64,000 nt of DNA from Eonycteris spelaea (GCA_003508835.1 PUFA01000183.1:1302001-1366000); one strand, 5' to 3'. Positions 1-12,621 are shown, counted from the first letter of the stretch. Notes: generated by a model not told the origin, from the letters alone. Translations and numbers: made by a program.

Positions 1-1180
1 ACTGCACCAAAATAAAGTCTAGATGGATCAAATATCTGAATTAAAATAAAAACTATAAAAGCATTAGAAAAGATCATGAGATAAGTTTTTAAATAATTTG
101 AGAGAAGATCTTTCTAAGAGAAACAGTAAACCCATTAGCATTAGAGGAAAGGATCGACAAATTCAACTCCACACACACACATGCGCACAAATTCTTCATG
201 GCAAGGGCAAAGACAGACTGCCAAAAATAACTAACATCAGAGACAAAGGGCTAATTTCCACAATATATAAAGTACGCTTAAAAACCAATAATAAAATAGC
301 CTATAATCATTCGAGAAATAGGTAAAGACTATTAACAGAAAGTTCGCAGAAAGGATCTACAAATGGCTCTTAAACACATTAACAAATACCCAACTTTATC
401 TTAATGATATCCTATTAATGATGAGAAAAAGGCAAATTAAGGGACCATTAAGATATCCCTTTCATCCATGAGACTAGTAGAACCCCAAAAGTTTGATAAA
501 ACAGAGCTGGGGATAGAAGCATTTGCACACACTGCTAAAGGGCCAACCTCTATGGAGGGCAGTGCATTAATACCTATCAAAAATACAAATATGCAAATCC
601 TTTGATCCAGTAATTGCACTTCTAGAAATTTATTCCATGGATAAATTCACACCTGAGCACAGTGATACACTACTATGTAATCCACTGCTGTTTGCTAAAA
701 GCAAAAGCAGCTATTTAAAAGTCCATCAAAAGGGAAGAGTACATCCACACCAAGGACTACTCTGTCCTTAAAAAGAAGGTACTTACTGTATTTGATAAAA
801 TCTAAAGAGCCACTGACTGTCAGATGTACCCTGATTCCAGAGTTGTTAACATGTGGGAGAAAATATGCATTTCAAATTGATGAAATATGGTAAATTCTCC
901 ACATTAAAAGAAAAAAGCAAGAGTCAAACTCTATGCATAGTATATTATAAATTTATACTTTAAAAAGAAAAAAATTTTATACAAATACCTATATTTGGCA
1001 CATACAAATTCTATGCATACACAGCTCTAGAATGATGCGCTCATAGCCTCTGATGGGGATCTGGGTGACAAAGAGGGCAGGAAGGAGATTTTTAACTTTA
1101 TGCTTTTTGTGGGTTTTTAATTTTTATCATGGGATTGTGTCACCTACTGAAAATATAAATGTAAAAATGGTTTTTAAAAC
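1..1180 (+). mobile_element. L1 fragment, 3' part of ORF2 and 3' UTR
   Basis: The text follows the order of mammalian L1 ORF2 3' coding sequence and 3' UTR in sense orientation, for example the phrases meaning 'cagagacaaagggctaat' near 240 and 'ctatggagggcagt' near 550, ending in the usual low-complexity tail. All frames are broken by stops. It lies in VPS36 intron 1, antisense to that gene. Subfamily not assigned. Confidence 0.7.
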
Positions 1181-2640
1181 GATAATACAATCACAAAAAA
1201 TGCCAGCTAGGTCTTTAGAACTAATACTTTAATCTTCATAACTTGTTATTATGCACTGAAATTATGCAAATAGCAAATTTTAGAGTTGGAACCCAAGAGT
1301 TAATAAATCAAACCACTTAATTTCTGTTAAAAGCAAGAAATATATTGGAAGTTTCTACTAACTCTAATTACTAGAAAGTAGAAATTGCCTTAAGGTAAGA
1401 CATGCTTATATCCTTTTGAGGAATAATTCATTATTTCAAAAGTTATATGGTTGGTCCCATTTATAAGGTCCCAACATAAACTCGAAGAAAGCGTTTTAGT
1501 GAGAGTCTAATTTGCTATAAATAATAATCCTTTTGAGTTTAAAATAACGTGGTTAAAATATCTGTCAAGTAAATAACCAACCGATTAGAACATTAGCATG
1601 GTTCTAATTGTTCTTAAGTAAAAATAACTATAAATGTATGTAGTAGATACTTAATGTTATAAGATACTCTCATTAATATAGAAAAAGTAGGTTTCAAAAT
1701 TGTATACATAGGATGATTATACACGCACACATAATATGCCAAAAGTAATTATTTATTGGTAATAGGATCACTGATTATTTCAACTTTCTTTTAGCTCATA
1801 TTTAACAACTTTATTATTTGCCTAACAAAAAAAGTAAAGAAATTTGTTATATATATATAACTCCACTTAACTCTAAAATGTATGTTAATTATTTTTGTTA
1901 AACATGAAGAAACACTCTTTTGTTAAAAAAAGTCTTTGTGTAATAAAAAACAAACACTTTTGACAAGAGTAAGGTATGACTATATTATAAATATTTTAAT
2001 ATTAGTATTAATATGATTCATAAGCTTTAATGGTAAGAGACCTACTGAACCATCTAATTTAAGTGCCCTGTGACAGATTATTCGATACCTCAAAGAAAAG
2101 ACTTCACAAATTCCACGTTTTCCTCTGAATCAGAAGTAAAACATACATATACCTGGCACTTAATTCAGTTTGGCTTCAAATGTTTTAGCTAATCTTGTGT
2201 ATGTAAAACCTAATAATGGAGTTTAAGATATTTTTTAAAATCTTTCTTTTGCTAATGAGTAAAATTTCCCTTTTCCAACACCAAATATCTTACTAATTTG
2301 AGAGTAAATGATGCTACAGTAGAGTATAAGAATTCTGATTAAAAACTACACTTTATCTTACTGAAATCAACACATAAGGATGTGAATTTAAGTTGAAACC
2401 AGAGTACATCCTCTTGCGATGTCAACTGACAATGAGCAAACACAAAATGTTGCTGCTGTAAAATAAGAAATTGTGTAACAGTTCCCTTCCGGGATTCCAA
2501 GGGATTATGAGCTAAACCTGATAGACAAGTTTAGGCTAGTTTGCTTCTCCACTCAGAACTAGAATAATTTTAACTACTTAAAAGTTGACCTAATTTGGCA
2601 TTCAATGAATAAACTCTAACCCTGTTTTGTTTGTTAACAT
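1181..2640. other. AT-rich intronic sequence, nothing recognised
   Basis: AT-rich stretch, presumably inside VPS36 intron 1. I see no exon with a conserved protein, no RNA gene and no repeat that I can name. VPS36 exon 2 was looked for on the minus strand and not found. Confidence 0.5.
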
Positions 2641-3070
2641 TTTTTTCTGTTATAAAATACACCTTTGAAAACCTGGAAAATATTTTAGTCTAAAAAAAAT
2701 AAAATATGCATGTGTATATATGTGGATACGTGTGTGCATGTGTATAATCTTTAAATAAAATGAGATCATGATTTTTATAGTTTTCGAACTTGCTTTTTTC
2801 ACTTAGCTGCCTATTATTTGCAATTCCTCATGCTGATGAGGGCATGTCATATTAAATTAACCAATCCCTATAGAGGACATTCAGAATGCTTCTAATTTTT
2901 CCCTATACATAATAAAACATAACATATGCAATAATGCCAAGATTCATTTATGTTTATGCATCTCTATTTCCTAAGGGTAAATTCCTAAAAGTGAAATAGC
3001 TCCATGAAAGAAATATTTTCTAAATCTTCTAGTATATGCTGTCAACTTGCCACTTTATATGTTACTTATC
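2640..3070 (-). mobile_element. Old L1 3' end, antisense
   Basis: The sequence 'acttgcttttttcactta' followed by a phrase about 'aaattcctaaaagtgaaat' is the typical antisense layout of old L1 (L1ME-like) 3' ends. The same layout recurs near 54200-54680 and 41790-42000. Highly diverged. Confidence 0.5.
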
Positions 3071-3339
3071 TTCTTACGTGAATTTGAACAAATGACCTGT
3101 CTACACCACTCATGAAAATAACACATGATCCAGTCATAATGGACCAATGAAAACTGTGCCTGTATAAACAAGTAGGCACAGATTTATTCACGAGATAGTA
3201 GGCCTGTGGGAAGAGCAGTTCATTCTAGCTCCACCAATTTCTCAACTTTCAGCTGAAGGTCTCAGTGTCATCTCTGGGAAGATTAACTGTATTAAATATT
3301 ATATAGTCTGGCACTGGAGACTGCTCTATTTTTGAAGTG

Positions 3340-3550
3340 TGGCATCATAGTGAACAAAAGCAGAGGCTTTGGGAGTTCGATCAATAGAGGTTTAACTACT
3401 GTCTCTGCTGATAACTGTGGACCTTAGACAAGTCACTTTCTGAAAGTTATTTTTCTCATTCAAGAAAACACCTCATACACCCACAAGGAGGGTTAAAAGA
3501 GGTTGTATATAAAGTTCCTGGCACATAGTAGGTGCTCTAAATTATTTTTA
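3340..3550 (+). repeat. MIR SINE
   Basis: Order of MIR landmarks is kept: 'gcagaggctttggga', then a 'gaccttagacaagtcact' core, then 'ctggcacatagtaggtgct' at the 3' end. This is a tRNA-derived ancient mammalian SINE, diverged, sense orientation. Confidence 0.8.
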
Positions 3551-5039
3551 AAATGTATTTCATACCGACAATGAGTGAGAAGATACAAGGATGATAAGGC
3601 AGACTTCCCACCTTCCAAGAGTGTCCAACTGGTCTGTTAGACAGCCATGTGCACACCTGCCCTGAGAATGTGTTGAGATGCAAAGCGGGAAGGCCAAACA
3701 GTCTAGACTGCAGTGCCTAGACCGAGGGGGCATGTGAGAGACTCCAAAAGGGAATTTGATCAGATCTGGAGGCTGATATGCAGCTTCCTAGAGTCTTCAG
3801 ACTAGGAAGGTCTGGGAGCCTTCCAGCAGACGGAGGAAGCCAGGACACAGGACTTTCCCCCAGGAATCAGTCTGGCCGGTGGTCACACCAAGAACGGCTC
3901 CGCAAATAACAAAGTAGATTTCGCCCAGGGACCAGTGGTGAGCAGACTTGTCTTAAAGCTCTGCTTCAATTTCAAGACATCTACACCCCTCCTTCACCAA
4001 CCCTGCATCTAGAACTGTTAAGAATTCTTGACTAGATTAAAGGGTCTCAACTGTTTTTCTTAATCCTCTGACATATCTACTTATTTGTTAAAACAAGGAG
4101 CAAAAAATTCAAAGAAAAAAAAAACCCAGAATTTGCTGGTTTGACAATGGTTTTTCGTATACAAGTATTAATAGTTTTAATTTTATTGTTTTAAATATAT
4201 TACACTTATGTGTCAGCCAAGGCGTTCCTAATTTGCATATGGGAATTACATAGAATAGAGTGTGGTGCTCTGCAAAAAAACCATGACTTTCAGGAGGGAG
4301 TGGCTTTGAAGGAGTCTCTGAAGACCAATCTACCACTGTCAGCGTTCAGTTCAGAGAGCTGGGGCATCATCATACCCGCTGTGGGAGGGCAGGTTGATCA
4401 TGCTTCCCATTTAAGACAGTCCTAAAGGGGTGACCTTGGTTTATAAAACAAAAACATTTAGCTGTCACTCCAACCAAAAGAGAGAAACTCAATTTGAGAA
4501 CAAGTTAATAAAACTGTGTGAGGCAGTAAAGGGTGTAAGTCCAAGCAAATAATTTAAGAAGACCTTGGTTCAATAACGGCATCAGTACACGGAAAATGCC
4601 CTACGGGAGAGCACCTGGGTCAGCGGTGCCTCCTGATCGCTGTGTAACCCCTGCCCTCTATTCCCCAGGCTGAAGGAAGCCTCAAGCTTCTGTAAGCACC
4701 GAGAAGGAAAAGCCAAGAGTCAAGGAACCTATGCAAAGGTACAGAAAAAGTTTCATTAACACAACACGGAAGGAGAAATAGCAAGTGAAACTTCTGGAAA
4801 CTAAAAATGGATTTCTTTTTTTTTTTTCTATTTCCAGCTTAAACATTTCATGCAGGGCAGGATTGCAGTTTGATAGAAGTCTCCGCAGATTATAGTTAAT
4901 ATTTCTCCTCTCATTTTGCAAATGTATCTAAGTTTTATGCTTGGATTACAATGCACGGCCTACTACATGAGTTTAAAACAAACGTTCAAAAGTCCTTTCT
5001 AAAGTAATTAAAAAAAAAAAAAAAAAACCCTTCAGCATA
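3551..5039. other. VPS36 intron 1, no gene seen
   Basis: Mixed-composition sequence with short A runs (4112-4123, 5010-5027). Small open frames here show no recognised protein. Probably intronic for VPS36. Confidence 0.45.
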
Positions 5040-5820
5040 GGCGTCCCGAAGAGACACCCCCTCAGAAGTCCTCTCAAGGCAACCCGTCCGCGGCTCGGGC
5101 CAGGTCAGACTAGAGTCGTTGCGGCTGCCGCCAGGACCCAGAGCCCCAGGTCGGCCGCTGGCGGGTCCGCAACACGCCGAGGTCGGCGTCCGGGGGGCCC
5201 CGAGACCGCCGAAGGGGAGGGCCGTCGTCATCGCCGCCCCGAGCGCGTACAGCAACGGCCCCGGCGCGCGCAGGCTGTGACATTCTGGGGAGGATTCCGG
5301 GGGCAGAGGGGAGCCGCCGCCGTCCGCGCCCGCCGGGGTCCGGCCCAGCGTCGGAGCCGGTGCGCAGAGCTGGGCGGGCCCGACGGCGGCGGGCAGGCCC
5401 GGGAGGCCGGCGCTACTGCGCGCCGAGGGCCCGCACGGCGAGGCCGGGCCGGCCGGGCCGCGCGCCGCCGCCCTACCTTCTCTTCGCCGTCGTAGATGCG
5501 CACCCCGCGCTGCTGGATCACCAGGGTCTCGTTGATCTCCAGGAGGCCGCTGGTCCACACGAAGCGGTCCATGGTCGCCCCCAGGCCCGCCCCAACCGCT
5601 CGCCTGCGTTGGCCTCCCCCGGCGAGCGAGCGCCGGGCGGTCACCGGCGCCCCCTGGCGACTGGCGGGGTGGGAGCGGCGAGCGAGAGCGGCCGGGCGGG
5701 TCGCCCTAGAGAGCGCGTAGGGCCCCAAGGGACCCCTAGGGACGTGGAAACGTGTTTGGAGCGCCCCCTGGCGTTCGGTCCGCCAATAGCCTGCCAGGGA
5801 CGTCCACCCCATCCTTTGTC
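5040..5820. promoter_or_regulatory. CpG island / VPS36 promoter
   Basis: Abrupt rise in GC and CpG density centred on the VPS36 start codon at 5572. The overlapping Arg/Ala/Pro-rich open frames on both strands here result from GC richness, not genes. No TATA box was seen, as expected for a housekeeping ESCRT gene. The start site is probably between about 5580 and 5720 on the minus strand. Confidence 0.8.
5477..5572 (-). CDS. VPS36: VPS36 coding exon 1 (ESCRT-II subunit, partial gene)
   Basis: Thirty-two codons read on the minus strand from ATG at 5572-5570 to a GTAGGG splice donor at 5476. The peptide begins [15 protein letters not shown] and ends RIYDGEEK, which I recognise as the N-terminus of VPS36. 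In the family this is the start of the GLUE (split PH-like) domain, which binds phosphoinositides and ubiquitin; ESCRT-II sorts ubiquitinated membrane proteins into multivesicular endosomes. The exon is intact and in frame. The remaining exons lie to the left of the window; none was found in 1-5400. It is transcribed divergently from CKAP2, about 17 kb away, the gap being swollen by repeats and a provirus. Confidence 0.93.
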
Positions 5821-6145
5821 TAGCTAGCTGGGGTGCAAACCCAGTGCTTACAAAGAGCTTTGATGGAGACCAGACAGCAGCTGGACTTCCTTATTGTGCA
5901 TAATTCCTACATATTTGTGCCGCTTTTCGCCAGTGCTCAACATGTTGCCACGTTCATTAAAGGCCATAAGTAATTTTTTTCCAAATGAATATTTATGGCC
6001 TGCATTTTTATATAGCTGCAATTGAAAACGAGAGTCCTGATTTAATGTGTGATTTTGATTTATATGTAGTCTCAGCACACTATTTAGTTTCTTCACAGCA
6101 GGCACTGTAAGCCTTAGCCCTTGCCCTTACTAGTCATTAATCCCC

Positions 6146-6589
6146 TGACACAGCCGGAAAAACAACAGCCAGGCTTCAACTGAGTCATAAGGTATGGGCT
6201 TCAGTTAGGCTAATGCTAACATCGAGGCCTAAGTTGTTTCAGCTCTTGAGCCCTAAAATGGGAAGACCCCCTTGTCACATCCTTGTGAAACCAAACCGAA
6301 GGACACTGAAGCTGACCTCAAGACTTGAAATAATGATTTACTGCCCTAGGTCACTCTTGACCAATCAGAAAGACCCATAACCCAAACCCCTTACTCGTGA
6401 TGACTCGTCATTTTTCTCTGTAACACTCTTTGTAAACTATCTAGGAGTTGAGCCTTTTGAGAATGAGCTTCCCATTCTCCTGGGAGGCGCCTTCATAATA
6501 AAATGGCCAATTTTTCTCCACAGCATTCTCAGTATTTAGCGTTTGGCTCTGCTTGCACTGGATGGATGAACTCTTCCTGTTTGGTAACA
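6146..6589 (+). mobile_element. Solo retroviral-type LTR
   Basis: Runs from TGACACAGCC to GGTAACA with an LTR layout: CCAATCAG (inverted-type CCAAT region) near 6361, a promoter-like stretch, then CATAATAAAATGG near 6495 as a polyadenylation signal, then a U5-like T/G-rich end. I did not find a convincing flanking duplication, so the ends are approximate. Probably class I ERV. Confidence 0.55.
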
Positions 6590-7842
6590 GTGTGTAAGTA
6601 ATATTTTCCGCCTGTCTTGTTTTCCCCATTAAGATCATTTTCATTTAAACATTTCCAATATTAACACAGACCTCATGAATTTTATCTAGACAATATTCTA
6701 ACATATAGATCTCCTATAATTTGCCTATGGGTTGGCCCCCACAAACCAGTCCTGGCAGCTGCCCCACCTGCTGGCCCTCTACTGCTGCCCCTTTCATTTT
6801 ATTTATCTATTTAGCATTATAAATGGAACTCCTATAGTTGTACTTCTACAACTGATACATTTATTCCTTGTAGGACCATTTTAGAGTGTCTTCCTCAAAT
6901 AGAATTATTGGTTTAAAGAGTTCGAACACATTTTAGGGAGCCTGCCAAGTATTCAGGACTAATTCAACCCAGATGCAGTGCACATGGGTCTTTTCCTAGG
7001 CCAAGTAGCTTCAGCTACATTAGACATCATTTTGTTATTTTTTGCTACTTTACAGTTACTTTATTCTTGTTTCTTTTTTCTTTTTTAATTTGCTCATGAG
7101 GCTATTTTTCAGTACCTTTTAATGAACAGAAAATCAAAGTCCTAAAGAATGGCTAACTCTGTGAAGTGGGACAGCTGCCACTTAAAAGCTTAGGAATATT
7201 TAGACTGAATTAACACAGGTCAGAAGAAGAGACACAGAAAAGCAGATGGAAAGGAGCTCGTTAAAAAACAAAATTCAACCAAGTAAATTTAAAGATCTAT
7301 TTGGCTTTATTAAGCTATTCATCTAGCAACTAGAAGGGTGCTCTGAGAACAGATTTTATAGGAAGAGAACGGGGCAAAGCTCTTAGGAAAGAAAAGAAAG
7401 GATTATTTTGGGGCTGAGACATCTTTTCTTTGGGGGAAGAAAGGGAGAAGGGGTTCTATTATGTAGATTGCCTCTTCTTTCTATGGAGAATGGAGACAGC
7501 CTGTGTGACAGATTAATTTATTGGTGCTTGACCAGAAAATTCCATTCTGGTTGATTAAGATTATGCTTTGGGAGAGGTTGAAATTGCAATTAGATCAAGT
7601 ATTAAATCTAGGTTTGGTAACATGGGTTTTAAGCACAAATGATGTATTATGCACCTGTGGTTTTTTTCTTTAACAAGCTGCTAGTGAGGTAGAAAGACAA
7701 CCAGCAGAGTGTAATATCCTGGAAGCCAAGTGAAGAGAGTACATCAGGGAGAAGGAAGGTTGGACTCTGTACAGTTCTGCTGATGGCCAAGTGCTGTGGG
7801 GACTAAGGAGTGATCAATCACTGCTTTTACCACAAGGAGTTA
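6590..7842. other. Intergenic, unassigned, possible LTR debris
   Basis: No coding sequence seen. The part from about 7260 to 7680 ('tttggctttattaagc' and following) has the feel of an old ERV LTR, but I cannot name the family. Confidence 0.3.
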
Positions 7843-8052
7843 TTAGTGGCCTTGACAAGAGTGGGTCCAATGGTATAGAGGAAGAAAAAGTCTTAATGGA
7901 GTGGTTTTAAAGAGAAAAAGAGGAGAAGAATTATAGGTAGGAAATATAGACAATGCTAAGGAGTTTTGCTGCAAAGGAGAGCAAAGAAATATGTTGGTAA
8001 TTGAAAGACTGGAATGATTCCATTTTTCTGAGTGATCCCAAGATGAATTGTA

Positions 8053-8543
8053 TGAAAAGTTCCCCAAAGGCCAGTGGTCAAGAACAATGCCTTACCACCT
8101 GGCCAAACCAGCCAAACCAGCTAATCGGTGGGCCCATAAGGCACCCCCACCCTTATTTCCTCCTGCACATATTCTGATTGCTGCACCGGCACCTTCTGCA
8201 CTCGGCCCTACCTTCTGCACTCAGCCCTTTCTGCGCACGGCCCCCTCTATACGCAGCCCAACTGCACACGACCCCCTTTTGCACGCGGACCCAACAACCT
8301 ACCACCCAATCCCTTTAAAGGTCAACCTAACCCTCCAATCAGGTAACGCCAAGGCATCTCCCCAAGGCTTGCGGTTTTACCCTTTAAATTAGGTCCCAGC
8401 CCCTCGGTCGGGGCTCCTCTCAACCACTGCTGCGTCAGTGAATGAGTGGAGTCCAAACTCGAGTTTGTCATAAACTCCCTTTTGCGCTTGTGTCAGTGTC
8501 AGTTTCCTTCTTGGCTCGTGGAGTTCCAAACCAGGGCATTACA
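8053..8543 (+). mobile_element. Solo LTR nested in an older repeat
   Basis: C-rich U3-like region with imperfect repeats of a 'ctgcactcggccc' type unit (8196-8295), a TTTAAATT box near 8386, a GGTCGGGGCTCC segment, CATAAA near 8471 and an end in CATTACA. This is the composition of a gammaretrovirus-like LTR in sense orientation. Its left end is uncertain by a few bases. Confidence 0.55.
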
Positions 8544-8647
8544 GTAATGGGAAAGGGAAGTGAGATTAAGAGGGAGTTTAGTTTGTTTTTGTTTGTTTTT
8601 AAGGTGGAAGAAAGCATACTTTTAAATGCTGATAGCAGTGATTGAGG

Positions 8648-8648
<1 letters not shown>

Positions 8649-8692
<44 letters not shown>
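8649..8692. repeat. (TA)n microsatellite
   Basis: About 21 uninterrupted TA units followed by CACACA. Self-complementary, so it could extrude a cruciform; likely length-polymorphic. Confidence 0.97.
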
Positions 8693-8698
<6 letters not shown>

Positions 8699-8850
8699 AA
8701 CAAGATATGAGATGAGGGAGAGATGCCCAAGTGATACACTTTAGTAAGTGAGCGAGAACGCACAAGGGAGGATCAGAGCTATTTCTAATGCCAGAGGAGA
8801 ACAGAGTTTGTGGGTGCAGATGCTGAGAGGTGGGTAGATTTTGTGCCGCA

Positions 8851-10980
8851 AATCTGCAAAAATTCTCTCAATTGTTTCAATTTTGTCAGAAGAGGAAGCC
8901 TGGCTGGGAGAGGGGAGAGGGTGAGAGGAAGTATGAAGGCACTAGGGAAGGATGGTATTATAAATCAAAATTAATTTTAGACTGGAATAAAGAATAAAAA
9001 GCATTGGCAGCCCGGGAAACACAGATTTAGGTAACAACTTAAATTGCATTCCACCAAGACAAAGGTAAGGCCGTCTTTTATAGCAAAAGTTCCAGCCCTG
9101 ATTCCCATTTAGGTCCCATTTATGTAAATGAGATATCCAAATTGTGCAGTTCTGACTGGATAGGACAGGTCTAAGCCCATTGGTAGAAAAATGTGTCTAA
9201 GAAAGAACATCTAAACCTGTAGAAAAATTTTATAAAGTTTATCTGAGCCTAACAGAGGACACACCTGGAAGCAAGAAAGACCTCAACAGACAGAAAACTG
9301 CTTCCTACAATGACAGTTTGCAGTTTCATATATACATTTGGAATTAAGGTGGGAACATAAGGAAGATTACATGAACGTAGAAGAAAGCAAGGCAAGGAAA
9401 TCTCTATAATTGGATTACAGGATAGTTAATCAGATTATGTGCTCTCTTGAGGGCGGTCACATTTTATAAAAGAGGGGTCTGAAAAAGAGGCATTTCAAAG
9501 GTATGTTAACCTAGATGCACAAAACAAAGAAAAAGAAACATAACTGGTGTCTAGTTAACATCAAGTTTCAATTTGTATATATTTTGGGGCTGACTTTGTG
9601 TTTTTAACAGTGACCATTCACTTTTCCAATTCTTCTATTGAATTTTTAAATTGGGATTTATTTTTTAAGTTCTAGAGTATTTTTAAGTTCTGAAAACACT
9701 TGAGCGTTCTAATTACATCTACTTAGAGTTCTCATTATATACTTTTAATAGTTTTCTTCTATTACATCTCTGAGTTCTGCACTCTGCAGTAGCCTTCTAT
9801 TCTAATCCCTTTGTTCCTTCTCCTTTAAGCAACTGTAGGAGTTGTTAAAGATAGTATAAATGAAGCCACTTTAAAATGAAGCCCGTGCTGCCATCCCAGA
9901 GGAATTGCCTTGCATGTTTTATGCCTCAAATCTTTGGAACATTTAAACAGGGCAAAATTACCTTTAGACTGGGCCTAAAGCCACATTGTGTCCTGAAAAA
10001 CTGTTTGCAAGAATTACAAGAAAGCAGATATTATGATTACTGGACTGATGACTATCAGACTGAAAATTAAAAACATTCTTTAGAATTAACATCACTATGT
10101 ATGTTACCTGCACCAGTAGAAATGCCTGCCTTCTGTTGGTATAATTGTTCCTCTTCTGCTCCTCATAACCCCTTATCTTTGTCTCCTAATCAGAACACTA
10201 TTTGGGCTTCTGCCTGAATCAGTGTATCCCAAACAGCTATTCTATTGATCTCAAAGAAATGCTGCTGCCTTTCACTTTGAAAGGTCTTTTATCTTTGGGT
10301 TAGTAGGGTTTGGAATGAGTCACTTCAAGATGTGCCTCTGTGGTATGTGGATTATTTGGGGCTAAAAGCAGCCAAGACCCTGTGGGCTCAAGAGGAACTT
10401 CTGTCACCCCCTCCTCTTAACTATCTAGAGGAATTTGAATTTAGAGGCCTTGCCCATAATAAGTGATTGTCAGAGATAACCTTTTTGGACCTACCTATAT
10501 GGCAGGGCAAACTACTCATTACTGAATATGTGTTCTCCCTGCAATGACCTTCTGAAGCCCCAAGGTGCCGTACCTCATCCCTGGTTCAAAATGCCATATC
10601 TACTTCATTTTCCCTTTCTGCCTCCAAACCTCTCATGTATGCAGAGTTTCTGACTCTCTCATGTACGTGAGTCCCATGCACACAAAATTAAATTTGATTT
10701 TCTCTTATCATTCTGTCTCATGTTGATTCGATTAACCAGCCAAAAGAACCATAGAAAAGAAGGGGGAATTTTTCCCTTTCCACACATTGCCATTCCCTTA
10801 AGTGGCTCATAATTACTTTTGCCTTTATCAAGGTATGTGGGACCCCCCAACGCCTATGCAGGACAGCCTGTCAGGATCTCATGTGGAATGGATTGACAGG
10901 TGTTTTCCCCCCAGGTGACTAGAGGCGATGAGGCCAGTAAGTTGAGAACTTCTCTTCAGAATCACTTCAAGACAGGCCTC
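8851..10980. other. Intergenic, probable old LTR fragments
   Basis: No gene recognised. 9240-9600 and 9840-10320 look LTR-derived (spaced promoter-like and T-rich end segments), and 10330-10900 ends with 'cttatcattctgtctcatg', typical of ERV U5 ends. Families not assigned; small open frames are fragments. Confidence 0.35.
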
Positions 10981-10989
10981 TCAGTCCTC

Positions 10990-11065
10990 AACCTACTCGT
11001 TCATTCAACAAATATTTTTAAGACATTTATTGAGTGCCTACTATGTGTCAGGCACTGTTCTGGTG
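10990..11065 (+). repeat. L2 3' end
   Basis: Contains 'ttattgagtgcctactat' followed by 'caggcactgttctgg', the hallmark of the ancient LINE L2 3' end. Confidence 0.75.
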
Positions 11066-12068
11066 TTTCAATTCCTTTCCAATGCTGCTGGCAAGAGAAG
11101 CAGCTGGTGTCTCTCAAGATGGGCAAGGTGGGGACTAGAGTGAGGGGCGTGAGGCACGCCCCTCAGATGCAAAATTTAAAGGGTACCCAAAAAACTCCGT
11201 GGTGACAAAAGATACTTTAAAGCAAAAGTTTTTAAAAATCAAAATTTATTTTAAAAATCCATAATGAATAAAATATTTGTTTTAAATAAAGGCAGGATCC
11301 CATAGGCCAGGGTTAGTGCAAGGAGCTGAGGCCAAGCTATGCACGGGAAACCACTTGCCTCACCCTGGTGCCAGTCTTTTGAGTCCCACAGTTGCCTGCC
11401 CACATGGGCAGAGGGGTGGAGGTCAGGCTCCCTCTCTGCTCCTGGGGCTCCATGTCTCCCCAAATCACGGACTCAGTGATCTGTAGCACAGGCATTATGA
11501 GAAAGCCAAGACTCTAACAAACAGAAATCATCTTTTCTCCACTGAATTAAATTGCCACCTTTTTCATGTTCTGAAATCTTGTGCATATTCTGGTTTATTT
11601 CTGACTTTTTTCATTTGTATTCATATTTTTCAGTATATGTCACTAAAAGTTATTTGGCAACCTTTCAATCACTGTAATATGCCATCATTGCATATCACCA
11701 TTTATGGTCATTTCCTGATTTTTGAGCATTATATTGTTTATAATTTTTTAGTCTTTTTTTAATTAAAAGTAACATCATGTGACCTAAGTGTACTAGTCTG
11801 ATGTGGAACTGTACAGTTTTTCCTGGGCTTTGCAATGATGAAAATGCTGGGCATTGAGGACGTGGAGACAAGGAATATTTTCTGCCCTTTAGGGGCACAT
11901 AGAAATTAGAAGTCTCTCATGTGACAGCTGCTGGGATGGACACTTACACAAGAGTTTCCTGTTTCCAGGCTGGAACAAGGAGAAATGTCATCTGTGTCAG
12001 ATATGTCAGGAAATGAGAGGAGGCCTAGACCTGCCTAGTGACCCATTCAAGAATGAGAATAGGGAGTC
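11066..12068. other. Intergenic, nothing certain
   Basis: Mixed sequence with old L1-like antisense phrases near 11560-11860. No gene recognised. Confidence 0.35.
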
Positions 12069-12540
12069 TGTATTAGTCAGGGTTCTCTGGAGAAATAAAA
12101 TCAATAGGAGAAACAAAGATTTATTATACAGAATTGGTTTATGCAATTCTGGAGGCTGGCAAATCTAAAAATCTGCAGGGTTGGGGGCAGGCTGGAGACC
12201 CGGGAGAGCTCAGGCCGCAGTGCAGGTCCAGAGGACATCTATCTGTCTGGAGCACTAAGAAGAGCAGATGTTCCAGTTTTAGTCTGAAAGCCATCTGCTC
12301 CAAAATTGCTCTGGCTGGGGTTGGGAGGCGGGGAGAGGGTCAGCAGTTGGTTCTATTCAGACCTTAAATGATTGGATGAGGGCCACCCACACTATGGAAG
12401 GCAATCTGCTTTACTCAGAGTCTACCAATTCAAACATTAATTTCACCCAAAACACCCTCACAGAAATACACAGAATAATGTTTGGCCAAATATCTGGGTA
12501 GCCTGTGGCCCAGTCAAGCTGACATAGAAAATAAACTATC
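12069..12540 (+). mobile_element. ERVL/MLT2-like LTR
   Basis: Begins TGTATTAGTCAGGGTTCTC, contains 'tctggaggctggcaa' and ends near 'gtcaagctgacatag'. This order is that of an abundant mammalian LTR group that I associate with ERVL (MLT2). The family name is from memory. Confidence 0.55.
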
Positions 12541-12547
12541 TGGGGGT

Positions 12548-12621
12548 GGTTCCATAGTGTAGTGGTTAGCAAGTCTGCTTTACACGCAGAAGGTCCTGGG
12601 TTCATGCCCCAGGTGGAGCCA
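12548..12621 (+). tRNA. tRNA-Val(UAC) pseudogene
   Basis: A 74-nt stretch starting GGTTCCATAGTGTAGTGGTT with anticodon TAC in the loop after TCTGCTT. The acceptor arms pair (one G-T wobble), and the D and anticodon arms are recognisable. The T-loop reads TTCATGC instead of TTCGAGC, and one extra G lies between the T stem and the acceptor stem. The degraded B box and extra base argue for a pseudogene rather than an active tRNA. It sits 7 nt after an LTR. Confidence 0.8.

Larger units (their letters stand above)
7843..8850 (+). repeat. Ancient interspersed repeat, interrupted by an LTR
   Basis: The stretch before 8050 (ending 'gagttttgctgcaaagg') and the stretch after 8543 (G/A-rich, then a TTTGTTTTTG block, then a (TA) run) read as one old repeat split by the LTR at 8053-8543. 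A second copy of the same family lies at about 26640-27150, with the matching phrase 'gagttttgctacaaag'. Family name not assigned. Confidence 0.5.

Noticed and set aside
1..5400. VPS36 exon 2
   Set aside because: Searched for the minus-strand continuation of the GLUE domain and did not find it; it must lie to the left of the window.
4986..5827. Long Arg/Ala/Pro-rich open frames on both strands around VPS36
   Set aside because: Result of CpG-island composition. Only the 32-codon exon 5477-5572 shows a known protein and a splice donor.
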